Shown here: positions 42,581 through 54,200 of the stretch, piece by piece
Numbering within the stretch: position 1 is the stretch's first letter
Layout of the letters: each line of letters starts with the position of its first letter
NCBI GenBank assembly: GCA_950097015.1
Contig: CATNEN010000038.1
Coordinates: forward strand, 31,272,501 to 31,336,500
From: Macrostomum hystrix
Taxonomy: Eukaryota > Platyhelminthes > Macrostomidae
Length of the DNA: 64,000 nucleotides
Direction of reading: 5' to 3'
The notes under the pieces: model-generated
Told to the model about the DNA's origin: nothing
Database searches by the model: none
The model's input: only the letters and a program-made list of their open reading frames with translations
Made by a program: the position numbers and the translations under genes

Positions 42581-45500
42581 TCACACTGGCCTGGCGAAGT
42601 TACTCAGTTCACCGACTTCATCATTGTGTTCCCGATGCTTTCGCTTCTTGGCCTTGTTTTTGTTTTCGTTATTCGCAGCCGGCGAGTTGTTATCGATGAA
42701 TGGCCCCGACTCGGCGGCGGCGTCAGCAGCGGCTCCGTCCATGTCAATCTCGGCGTTGACCTCCGGCCTGGCGAACATGCTGCGGTGCAGAAAAAATCGA
42801 TAATAAATGAAGCGGCCGGCGACCCAGACGAACAGCGGCATCGGTGTGAAGGTCGCCGCAGCAAACGGCCCGACGAGGCTCAGATCGGCATCCGGTTGAG
42901 GCAGCGACGTCTGCAGGATGAGGATCGGCACGCCGGGGTTCTGGATGCCAGTCTCCAGCGAGATGGTCTTGACGTAGGGCCAGGGTTGGCGAAAGATCGC
43001 GGCCAGAATGCCGCCAAGCAGGAAGCCGGCGTAGGGCAAGGCGCAGCCGGCAGCGATGATGGCCGGGTTGAACAGCTTCCAGATGAACAGGTTCGCGTAC
43101 ACTCCTACGGTGAACATGAACACCACGAACACGAGCACGGCCGGTTTCAGCACGCGGCGATAGATTTGAGCAACCCTTGGCAGTTTGACCTTGATCAGGT
43201 AGCCGATGGCTGTGGGTACTAGGATTAACAATAGGCTGATCACAATGTTCGCGTAAGGAATCTGGATGTCAACGTTGCGCGACTTCAGAATGTATTGTCC
43301 CAGGGTCAGCATGTACAGTGGTGTGACACCTGCGGGTGGGAGATGAGGTAGAGATGGAGCGGACTACTCAAGCTGGACTCAAACCTGCTCCAAATAGACT
43401 CAAACCTTGTCAATCTAGACACAAACCTTGTCAATCTAGACTCAAACCTACTTTATCTAGACTCAAAACTACTCTATATAGACTCAAACCTACTCAATCT
43501 AGATTCAAACCTACCCAAGTATAGATTCAAACCTACTTAAGTATAGATTCAAACCTACTCAAGTATAGATTCAAACCTACTCAAGTATAGATTCAAACCT
43601 ACTCAAGTATAGATTCAAACCTACTCAAGCATTGATTCAAACCTACTCAATCTAGACTCAAACCTACTCAAGTATAGATTCAAACCTACTCAAATATAGA
43701 CTCAAACCTACTCAAGTATAGACTCAAATCTACTCAAGTATAGACTCAAACCTACTCAATCTAGATTCAAACCTACTCAAGTATAGATTCAAACCTACTC
43801 AAGTATAGATTCAAACCTACTCAAGTACAGATTCAAACCTACTCAAGTATAGATTCAAACCTACTCAAGCATTGATTCAAACCTACTCAATCTAGACTCA
43901 AACCTACTCAAGTATAGATTCAAACCTACTCAAATATAGACTCAAATCTACTCAAGTATAGACTCAAATCTACTCAAGTATAGACTCAAACCTACTCAAT
44001 CTAGATTCAAACCTACTCAAGTATAGATTCAAACCTACTCAAGTATAGATTCAAACCTACTCAAGTATAGATTCAAACCTACTCAAGTATAGATTCAAAC
44101 CTACTCAAGCATTGATTCAAACCTACTCAATCTAGACTCAAACCTACTCAAGTATAGATTCAAACCTACTCAAATATAGACTCAAACCTACTCAAGTATA
44201 GACTCAAATCTACTCAAGTATAGACTCAAACCTACTCAATCTAGATTCAAACCTACTCAAGTATAGATTCAAACCTACTCAAGTATAGATTCAAACCTAC
44301 TCAAGTACAGATTCAAACCTACTCAAGTATAGATTCAAACCTACTCAAGCATTGATTCAAACCTACTCAATCTAGACTCAAACCTACTCAAGTATAGATT
44401 CAAACCTACTCAAATATAGACTCAAATCTACTCAAGTATAGACTCAAATCTACTCAAGTATAGACTCAAACCTACTCAATCTAGATTCAAACCTACTCAA
44501 GTATAGATTCAAACCTACTCAAGTATAGATTCAAACCTACTCAAGTATAGATTCAAACCTACTCAAGTATAGATTCAAACCTACTCAAGCATTGATTCAA
44601 ACCTACTCAATCTAGACTCAAACCTACTCAAGTATAGATTCAAACCTACTCAAATATAGACTCAAACCTACTCAAGTATAGACTCAAATCTACTCAAGTA
44701 TAGACTCAAACCTACTCAATCTAGATTCAAACCTACTCAAGTATAGATTCAAACCTACTCAAGTATAGATTCAAACCTACTCGAGTATAGATTCAAACCT
44801 ACTCAATTATAGACTCGAACCTACTCAAAACAGCTCCTACTCAATCAGAGTCTACTCTCTATCTCGTACCCGTCTCCACCTGATGCATCAGTGAACTCAG
44901 TGAACCCAGTGAACTCACCCAGCGCAGCCAGAGTACTGATGAGTGTCATAGTAATGCTCAGAGAGATGTCACCGCCCAGCAGTAGGCAGTAGAAGTTGCT
45001 GGCTCCGCCGCCGGGAGCGCAGCCCATGCCGAAGTAGCCAAGAGCTGTGCTGGCCGGAAGGTCGATGATGAGCAGGACACAGAATGAGACCTGCGGGTTG
45101 AGCAGTTTCGGTCGCCCAACATCATTAACAGTAGAACTACCAAGGGGGGTTTCTAAACTGCTGGGCCTTCAACAAGCAATAGTTGAGAAAGTAGAAAATT
45201 TCTCTTCAAGAACTCCATAGCCAGCTGGAAGCACTCCGCTGCCGGTGCTGACGACGTCGGGGTGGTGACTGATTGGTTGACAGACTAGGCGAGGGTCCTG
45301 TGGTTCAGCTCCGTCTCATATTAATAGAGTGTTGAACAGCGATATGGAAGAAATTTGCATCAGGGTGTCCATATTTGGCTGGTGCCACTTGTTGAAGGTC
45401 CAGCAGCTCCGTCTAGATAAAGGTGCGTGACCACCGAAGACAGAGATGATGCAGGCACATTCGGGTGACATGTCGAAAAAATTTGAAGGCCTGGCAAGAC

Positions 45501-48500
45501 TGCACTGAGGCGCAGTGCTAATTGGTGTATAGGGGGTGTATGACTAGCTCTTACGGGAAGAATCAGACCTTTGGCCAGAATCGTTGAATATCTCGACGGT
45601 CTGAAGAGCTGGCAACTTGATTCTTGTTCTGAACATGCTGAACAAAACAATTGACACGTGTTTTTGCGTTTCGTGTGCTTGCGTTGCTCCGTTCGGGTGC
45701 AGCAAAAAATTGTCAGGGGGAATTCCCCCTTGGTATAAAAACGGGCGCCAAAATGGTCGGTAAACGCAGATAAAATGCTTCCCTCACCAGCGGCATGAAG
45801 ACATACTGGGATATGAAGCCAAGCACCGGTGCCACCGGTTTCTTCATAACGCTTTTTATAACTCGCATATCCAACTCGCAGCCCATGCCGACGTTGGCCA
45901 GAATGACGAACACCCAGATGGAGAATTGCACAATGTCGTCAATTAGGCGTCGCTTGCGTATGACCGACACTTTGTAGAGCAGCTCGGAGTCGATCTCGCG
46001 ACGCTCGTCGTCCGGATCCCGGACCAGCAGGCGAAGATTGGCGCGGCCGAGGAATGAGCCCAGAATCTGCACCGTGTGTGGCAGCTGGCCAGCGAATCGT
46101 GAGGAGTTCCAGGGCGTCGAGGTGTTGCTGCCGGCTGCCAGCTCGAGAACTTCGTCAACTGTAGAGTTGGCTTCTAATGTAAAGTTGGCGTTGAGAAGCA
46201 GGGCTACGCGATCTTCATCCAATTTGAAGGTGGCGCTCAGATCTACGGGACTGCTCAGCGAGTAGGCAAACGAAATATTTACAATCTGCTCTTCGCGAAT
46301 GTTGTACGATGTCTCCGGGAAGAAGTACAGAGTGAGGTTGGCGATGGGCGTCGAGCCATTGTCCCGGCTGAGGTGTGACCGGTGTACAGTGAGAACCTGC
46401 AGTTTTCAATTTTGTGAAGGCATTGGATTCACTGTCGAATAGGTAGGATTGAGTGTCTAACAGGTAGGACTTAATGTCTAACAGGTAGGATTTAATGTTG
46501 AACAGGTAGGATTTAATGTCTAACAGGTAGGATTTAATGTCTAACAGGTAGGATTTAATGTTGAAAAGGTAGGATTTAATGTTGAACAGGTAGGATTTAA
46601 TGTTGAACAGGTAGGATTTAATGTTGAACAGGTAGGATTTAATGTCTAACAGGTAGGATTTAATGTCTAACAGGTAGGATTTAATGTTGAAAAGGTAGGA
46701 TTTAATGTTGAACAGGTAGGATTTAATGTTGAACAGGTAGGATTTAATGTTGAACAGGTAGGATTTAATGTCTCGAAACAAAACAAGTAGGTTTGCTGAC
46801 TCGAAGCAGGTAGGTTTATTGTCTCGAAACAGGTAGTTTTATTGTCTCGAAACAGGTAGGTTTATTGTCTCGAAACAGGTAGGTTTATTGTCTCGAAACA
46901 GGTAGGTTTACTGTCTCGAAACAGGTAGGTTTATTGTCTCGAAACAGGTAGGTTTATTGTCTCGAAACAGGTAGGTTTATTGTCTCGAAACAGGTAGGTT
47001 TATTGTCTCGAAACAGGTAGGTTTACTGTCTCGAAACAGGTAGGTTTACTGTCTCGAAACAGGTAGGTTTACTGTTTCGAAACAGGTAGGTTCATTGGCT
47101 TGAAACAGGTAGGTTCATTGTCTCGAAACAGGTAGGTTTATTGTCTCGAAACAGGTAGGTTTATTGTCTCGAAACAGGTAGGTTTATTGTCTCGAAACAG
47201 GTAGGTTTATTGTCTCGAAACAGGTAGGTTTATTGTCTCGAAACAGGTAGGTTTACTGTCTCGAAACAGGTAGGTTTATTGTCTTGAAACAGGTAAGTTT
47301 ATTGTCTCGAAACAGGTAGGTTTATTGTCTCGAAACAGATAGGTTTATTGTCTTGAAACAGGTAGGTTTGTCTCGAAACAGGTAGGTTTACTGTCTCGAA
47401 ACAGGTAGGTTTATTGTCTCGAAACAGGTAGGTTTGTTGTCTCGAAACAGGTAGGTTTATTGTCTCGAAACAGGTAGGTTTATTGTCTCGAAACAGGTAG
47501 GTATATTGTCTCGAAACAGGTAGGTTTACTGTCTCGAAACAGGTAGGTTTACTGTCTCGAAACAGGTAGGTTTACTGTTTCGAAACAGGTAGGTTCATTG
47601 GCTTGAAACAGGTAGGTTCATTGTCTCGAAACAGGTAGGTTTATTGTCTCGAAACAGGTAGGTTTATTGTCTCGAAACAGGTAGGTTTATTGTCTCGAAA
47701 CAGGTAGGTTTATTGTCTCGAAACAGGTAGGTATATTGTCTCGAAACAGGTAGGTTTACTGTCTCGAAACAGGTAGGTTTACTGTCTCGAAACAGGTAGG
47801 TTTACTGTTTCGAAACAGGTAGGTTCATTGGCTTGAAACAGGTAGGTTCATTGTCTCGAAACAGGTAGGTTTATTGTCTCGAAACAGGTAGGTTTATTGT
47901 CTCGAAACAGGTAGGTTTATTGTCTCGAAACAGGTAGGTTTATTGTCTCGAAACAGGTAGGTTTATTGTCTCGAAACAGGTAGGTTTATTGTCTCGAAAC
48001 AGGTAGGTTTATTGTCTCGAAACAGGTAGGTTTATTGTCTCGAAACAGGTAGGTTTATTGTCTCGAAACAGGTAGGTTTACTGTCTCGAAACAGGTAGGT
48101 TTATTGTCTTGAAACAGGTAAGTTTATTGTCTCGAAACAGGTAGGTTTATTGTCTCGAAACAGATAGGTTTATTGTCTTGAAACAGGTAGGTTTGTCTCG
48201 AAACAGGTAGGTTTACTGTCTCGAAACAGGTAGGTTTATTGTCTCGAAACAGGTAGGTTTGTTGTCTCGAAACAGGTAGGTTTATTGTCTCGAAACAGGT
48301 AGGTTTATTGTCTCGAAACAGGTAGGTATATTGTCTCGAAACAGGTAGGTTTACTGTCTCGAAACAGGTAGGTTTACTGTCTCGAAACAGGTAGGTTTAC
48401 TGTTTCGAAACAGGTAGGTTCGTTGGCTTGAAACAGGTAGGTTCATTGTCTCGAAACAGGTAGGTTTATTGTCTCGAAACAGGTAGGTTTATTGTCTCGA

Positions 48501-48876
48501 AACAGGTAGGTTTATTGTCTCGAAACAGGTAGGTTTATTGTCTCGAAACAGGTAGGTTTATTGTCTCGAAACAGGTAGGTTTATTGTCTCGTAACAGGTA
48601 GGTTTATTGTCTCGAAACAGGTAGGTTCATTGACTCGAAGCAAGTCGGTTGCTAAAAAGCTAAGATTACGAGTAGCTATAAAAAATTACTTTTTGTACTT
48701 TTCATAAAAGTACATTCAGTCATTTCCTCAGCCATATTGAAAACGCACACACACTTGCTGACCTGTCTATTAATCTGCTGTTTGACAAAGTCCATGCATT
48801 GAGCTGGTTGAAGGCCGGCTGCAAGCAAACACAAGAAGATTAAGCCAAGTGCCGCATTGAAACATGAGCATGTCAT
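42581..48876 (-). CDS. SLC10-family (bile acid:sodium symporter-like) transporter
   Basis: Four exons in transcript order: 48876-48763, 46396-45788, 45090-44919 and 43329-42581. Phases agree (0, 0, 1), giving 547 residues. Exon 1 starts with a signal peptide (CSCFNAALGLIFLCLLAAGL). Exon 2 encodes a long extracellular N-terminal region with several NxS/T sites, then TM segments with DIVQFSIWVFVILANVGMGC and VAPVLGFISQYVFMPL. Exon 3 has the family motif GCAPGGGASN (usually GCxPGGxxSN). Exon 4 has TM segments and ETGIQNPGVPILILQ, matching ETGxQN. The tail is acidic and basic with no TM. The long N-terminal ectodomain and GMG motif resemble the SLC10A3/A5 group more than the bile acid carriers. 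It should lie in a cell or organelle membrane; the substrate is unknown. Introns 1 and 3 are filled by minisatellites and intron 2 by a MITE. Confidence 0.92.
43375..44830. repeat. Minisatellite in SLC10 intron 3: about 22-bp unit, 240-bp and 480-bp higher-order repeats
   Basis: Base unit TCAAACCTACTCAAGTATAG plus AT. The rare block AAGCATTGATTCAAACC recurs exactly every 240 bases (43628, 43868, 44108, 44348, 44588). Two alternating 240-bp versions differ at fixed places, for example AGTACAG at 43826 and 44306 against AGTATAG at 44066 and 44546, so the full period is 480 bases. Confidence 0.96.
45131..45738 (-). mobile_element. MITE-like DNA element in SLC10 intron 2
   Basis: Ends with ACTACCAAGGGGGG on the left and GGGGGAATTCCCCCTTGG on the right. 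Inside are GTTGCTCCGTTCGGGTGCAG and TTGGTTGACAGACTAGGCGA, shared inverted with the copy at 55690-55950. It has about 300 bases of extra internal sequence compared with that copy. No transposase frame. Confidence 0.7.
46435..46780. repeat. Minisatellite, 21-bp unit (SLC10 intron 1, part 1)
   Basis: Unit GTTGAACAGGTAGGATTTAAT, or GTCTAACAG in place of GTTGAACAG, about 16 copies. On the sense (minus) strand of the gene each unit carries ATTAAA. Confidence 0.95.
46781..48640. repeat. Minisatellite, 23-bp unit, about 80 copies (SLC10 intron 1, part 2)
   Basis: Unit GTCTCGAAACAGGTAGGTTT plus ATT. Rare variants (GGCTTGAAAC, AACAGATAGG, a shortened TTTGTCTCG) recur in the same order, showing block duplications of several hundred bases. 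On the sense strand most units contain AATAAA. Confidence 0.96.
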
Positions 48877-49009
48877 CTTGAACGCGTGTGCCTTGCAGAT
48901 CGACGAAAAGAGACCGATGCTTCTTAAGCAAGGTGCACTGACAGAGCACAGCCCTAGGACTCGACAAGAACTAGACTCGAGCCTTCTGCGCCCATTGTAT
49001 ATTGTGCCG

Positions 49010-49025
49010 TGCTTATATATAAGAA
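49010..49025 (-). promoter_or_regulatory. Candidate TATA box of the SLC10 gene
   Basis: Minus-strand TTATATATAAGCA about 135 bases before the ATG at 48876. Plausible, but not tested against other AT-rich sites. Confidence 0.4.
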
Positions 49026-49450
49026 AACTCTAGCAAGAATAAGCAGAGGTAAGAGAATATGTCCATGCAGAAGCGTTTCCAGTGCAAGAATGACACTCAA
49101 ATGAGAGAAGAAAATATTTTAACTCTCTGAGGCGACGTGCGGTAACTTTCCATCTGTCTGAATTTCGCGGCGGCTAGAAAATGACAACTCAAAGAAGTGA
49201 CAGCCAATTGTCCAGCCCCTCTAACTGGCGGCTGATCTCACAAAGCCAAATTTCTAAGATGCCTACCTGCCCGGCAGTCCACTTCTGAAGTACTTTGAAC
49301 AATACAAAAAGAGAGATTACAAAGTTACGAATGGCGGTCAATTGAAAGCCTCGAATGATGGGCAAGTGTGCCATGACTGACAGTTGTGTAGCCCTTTTGG
49401 TTTTAAATAACAAGCCAAAACTAGGACCTACAAGTACGTACAGAAAAACT
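49026..49450. other. Upstream flank of the SLC10 gene, no other gene seen
   Basis: A short minus frame (49189-49413) has no recognisable domain. Confidence 0.4.
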
Positions 49451-49454
49451 GAAA

Positions 49455-50324
49455 CTGACAGATCAGACTGACAGATCGGACTGACAGATCAGACAGATCA
49501 GACTGACAGATCAGACAGACAGATCAGACTGACAGATCGGACTGACAGATCGGACTGACAGATCAGACTGACAGATCAGACTGACAGATCAGACAGACTG
49601 ACAGATCGGACTGACAGATCAGACAGATCAGACAGATCAGACTGACAGATCAGACTGACAGATCAGACAGATCAGACAGATCAGACTGACAGATCAGACT
49701 GACAGATCAGACTGACAGATCGGACTGACAGATCAGACAGATCAGACTGAAAGATCAGACTGACAGATCAGACAGACTGACAGATCGGACTGACAGATCA
49801 GACAGATCAGACAGATCAGACTGACAGATCAGACTGACAGATCAGACTGACAGATCAGACTGACAGATCAGACTGACAGATCAGACTGACAGATCAGACT
49901 GACAGATCAGACAGACTGACAGATCGGACTGACAGATCAGACAGATCAGACAGATCAGACTGACAGATCAGACTGACAGATCAGACAGACAGATCAGACT
50001 GACAGATCGGACTGACAGATCAGACAGATCAGACTGAAAGATCAGACTGACAGATCAGACAGACTGACAGATCGGACTGACAGATCAGACAGATCAGACA
50101 GATCAGTCTGACAGATCAGACTGACAGATCAGACTGACAGATCAGACAGACAGATCAGACTGACAGATCGGACTGACAGATCAGACAGATCAGACTGACA
50201 GATCAGACAGATCAGACAGATCAGACTGACAGATCAGACAGACAGATCAAACTGACATATCAAACTGACAGATCAAACCGACAGATCAGACTGACAGATC
50301 AGACAGACAAACAGACAGACAGAA

Positions 50325-50375
<51 letters not shown>

Positions 50376-50395
50376 TAGACAGACAGAGACTGAGA
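49455..50395. repeat. Mixed 13-bp/9-bp minisatellite ending in a GACA microsatellite
   Basis: Units CTGACAGATCAGA (13 bp) and CAGATCAGA (9 bp) alternate irregularly up to about 50300, then grade into (GACA)n at 50305-50395. The GACA motif is part of both units, so the microsatellite may be the seed or the product. Confidence 0.96.
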
Positions 50396-50829
50396 AGCAG
50401 ATAGATACACAGCAGTGAAACGCAACAAAAAATGTGACACTCAAAGACAGCCTCAACTTAAGATGTAATATTTTTAATTCAATTATCACCTGATAAGTGG
50501 CACTAAAGACCCACACTTAAACAACGACGGAACTAATAATCGCAATTCGTTTTTATTGCAATTGTATAACCGCCTGTATTTTGCAACAGCGCGTGTCTCA
50601 GGTGGGCACACTAATTAAAAAAAGCAATTGGTTCTACACTAGAGCTGCATCGAAAAGAAAAAACTTAATTTACACAATATGGACTAAATTGTGTTGGAAC
50701 AACAATGCGCAGGACACGGAGATAAACAAATGAATATTTTTATGGCTTTAAACCGATTTTCTGTTATTTAAATAACACCGGAAATGATCTGTCCTAGACT
50801 TAAACATTAATCACAACTTAAGCTACCCA
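50396..50829. other. AT-rich spacer, no gene seen
   Basis: Contains a minus-strand AATAAA near 50553, about 740 bases beyond the EFTUD2 stop; use as its poly(A) signal is uncertain. Confidence 0.4.
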
Positions 50830-51145
50830 TAGCTAATAATGATGACACCTATAGCTAATATTTAATCACCTTCTTTTGCTACCCATAGCTAGCTGATAAT
50901 TAACACACCTTTAGACCTTTAGCTACGCGATAATTATCACACCTTTAGCTACCCATAGCTAGCTGATAATTAACACACCTTTAGCTACCCATAGCTAGCT
51001 GATAATTAACACACCTTTAGCTACCCATAGCTAGCTGATAATAACACATTTTTAGCTACCCATAGCTAGCTGATAATAACACATTTTTAGCTACCCATAG
51101 CTAGCTGATAATAACACATTTTTAGCTACCCATAGCTAGCTGATA
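50830..51145. repeat. Minisatellite, roughly 33-36-bp unit, 3' of EFTUD2
   Basis: Unit contains TAGCTACCCATAGCTAGCTG followed by ATAATTAACACACCT or ATAATAACACATTTT. Rich in the palindrome TAGCTA. Confidence 0.93.
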
Positions 51146-51290
51146 ATTACGACAATCTTTCGCAGCAAATAATTAACACAACGAAGAAGATAAGATAAGC
51201 TCCACACAAGCCAGTTAATTAGAGAGGAACAAAGACAATGCAAATTAGTTAAAAACAAAAGAATAAAAAGTACAGAACATTAGTAATAAT

Positions 51291-54200
51291 TCAAGCCAAA
51301 GCAGACAGCCCAACGTCCTGTTTGGCCAGCTCAAGAAGCATTGGATCGTCGAAGAATTTATTGATAGCCACATCCTCCGATAGGCCTTTGCGGCGTCGAG
51401 TTTTGATCATGAACTCGCGAGCCAGGTGTATAGCCGGCTGAGGCTCCAACGGCCGGATGACGATGCTCTTGTCCAATGGATCGCCTGGCACAATTTGCCA
51501 ATGATGAAACACGCTCAGGCAGAAAGCCTGGCCCTGTGTATGGGTTCTCAAATCGGTCTCGAAGCCGAACGAATCGATGGCTGGTAGGAAGGCTTTGACA
51601 GTGTAGAGCGGAATACCCGGCACGGGGGCGTCCTGGGTCACGTGACCGCGCCGACGAGCCAGAACGTTATAGACGGCCGGGACACAGTCGGCAGGCGTGA
51701 GGGCTTCAACGTACAAGTAGGGCTCCATGAGGCGAGGAGTAGCCATGAGGAAGGCGCTGTATGCCGCCCGGCGGGCCGTTGGAATCAGCTGACTGCCGCC
51801 GCGGTGGACTGGCTCGGCTGCGATCAATGCGTCTAGCATCTTCATCTTGACATTGCGAACTGGCTCCTCGCATAGTGGACCCTCCCTGGTGGCCCACTGG
51901 AAGCCTTGCACAATGGAGTCGCGAGCGGTGGCCAGGAGGTCTTTGTCCACCTCGGAGGGCAGGGTGTCGTCAACAAGGACGTTGGGACCGCTAGAGTCCG
52001 GACCGAAGGCCCAGATTGATCTGCGGGTGGCGGCGGAGAGGGCGTGGGTGGATTATGTCCTGCGAGTAGAGAGGATTATGTCTTGAGAGTAGAGGGGATT
52101 ATGTCCTGAGACTAGAGGGGATTATATCCTGATAGTAGGGTGGATTATGTCCTGAGAGTAGAGGGGATTATGTCCTGAGAGAAGAGGGGGTTATATCCTG
52201 ATAGTAGGGTGGATTAGAGGGTGGGTAGAGAAGAGTAGATAAAAGTTGCAAAGATTGGCGAGTTAAAGTTACAGGAAAAAGCCAGATTTAAATTGCAGAG
52301 AAGGGCAGACAAAGTCCATTGTGAAGAGATCGGATCTAGCTAATGTTAACCATACCTGGCAGCCAGCAGGTCCCAGTCGTATTTGTGCTGAAAGAATTCG
52401 GCCACTCGCTTACGCGGCCAGGCCAAGCTGACGCTCCCAGCTTCAATGTCCTCGGCGATGCCTTTCTCCAGCGGCTCGGCAATCAGCGTCAGTTTATTGC
52501 GCCGATTTGGCGTCTCGGCGAAGCACTTCACCGAGCTGGTCTCGACGACGGTCTCGGCGAATGCAACGCTGGGATCGGCCACCTTGACGTCGATGTCAGC
52601 GTATAGCTGGCGAAGGTCCAGCAGGGCGCAGTCCAGGTAGAGCTCGCCGGTGCCCATGATGACGTGCTCGCCTGACTCCTCGATGCGGCAGGCCAGCAGG
52701 GGGTAGGATTTGCTGAGCTTGCGAAGGCCGTCCAACATCTTGGGCAGTTCGGATGGCAGGCTGGGCTCAACGGCCACCTTCACCACGGAGGCGGTGCTGT
52801 ACTGCAGCGGCCGAAAGGTCAGGACTCGACGCGAGGCCGAGTCGGCGCTGGTGATGGTGGCAGTCTTGGCGATTGGCTCGTCAACCCCTTCGATGAGCAC
52901 CCAGTTACCGGCGGGGACTCTGCTGAGCTCCACTCTGTACTGCGCGTTGAGCAGCCAGAGGCGGCCAACACGGGCAGTGCGCGAATCCTCTTCGTCAGCC
53001 AGAGTGTACTGCTCGCCTAGGACGCGCACCTGCGAATGTTGGCGTAATGTTTTTCAATACATATCGGATAGATATTTATTAACGCGCTAAAGAATACTTA
53101 ATGGTTCAGGGCATGGAACACACTGAAGGATGGTTGGTTCAGGGCATAAAACACACTGAAGGATGGGTTGGTTCACTGCATAAAACACACTGAAGGATGG
53201 GTTGGTTCAGGGCATGGAACACACTGTAAGATGGATGGGTTCAGGAAATGGAACACACTGAAGGATGGTTGGTTCAGGGCATGAAACACACTGAAGGATG
53301 GGTTGGTTCAGGGCATAAAACACACTGAAGGATGGGTTGGTTCAGGGCATAAAACACACTGAAGGATGGGTTGGTTCAGGGCATAAAACACACTGAAGGA
53401 TGGGTTGGTTCAGGGCATGAAACACACTGAAGGATGGTTGGTTCAGGGCATGAAACACACTGAAGGATGGGTTGGTTTCGGCTATGAAACAAACTAAGCC
53501 AACCTGTTGTCCAGCGTGCAGAGTGCCGGAAATGACTCGGCCGAACACGTGGAAGCCGCTGGCATCAGGTGTCGGAAACAGTTTAGTCGCATGAATGACC
53601 AGCACGCCGGATGGGTCACAGCTGGCCATATCGGCGCAGACGCCGCCGTCCGATTCGCTGTTTTCGGCGCCCGAGTACCAACGGCGGACCCGGTCAGCCG
53701 CGGAGTCAACCGGGCTGGGACAATGTCGGACGGCTGAGTCAACCAGGCCGTCCCAGTTCGCAAAGAATCGGCGCATTACTAGGCGCAGCAGTGGTCGAAC
53801 ATTGAGCTTGAGCTCCGAGCGCGAGATTGGCACGTCCAGCTCATGGCACACCGCCTCGATGTTAGTCTCGACGTCGCCAACGAGGGTGCTGAAGATCTGA
53901 CAAAGTCGCGAGAGAGGTGCTTATTTTGAGAGGAAATCTTCGTGGGGATACAAAAATAGGTTTCTAAAGGTAATCCTGGGTTGAGGATTAAAGGCGAGGG
54001 GATTCTACGAGTAATCTCAAGTGTGGGATTTAAATTAGAAGTATGGGATTTTGATTAGAGGTATGGGATTTTAATCAGAGGTATGGGATTTTGATTAGAG
54101 GTATGGGATTTTGACTAGAGATATAGGATTTTAATCAGAGGTATGGGATTTTGATTAGAGATATAGGATTTTAATCAGAGGTATAGGATTTTGATTAGAG

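Noticed and set aside
46215-46781. 188-codon minus frame with IKSYLFN repeats upstream of SLC10 exon 2
   Set aside because: It is intronic array sequence read through the acceptor at 46397; the signal-peptide exon at 48876-48763 joins in phase instead.
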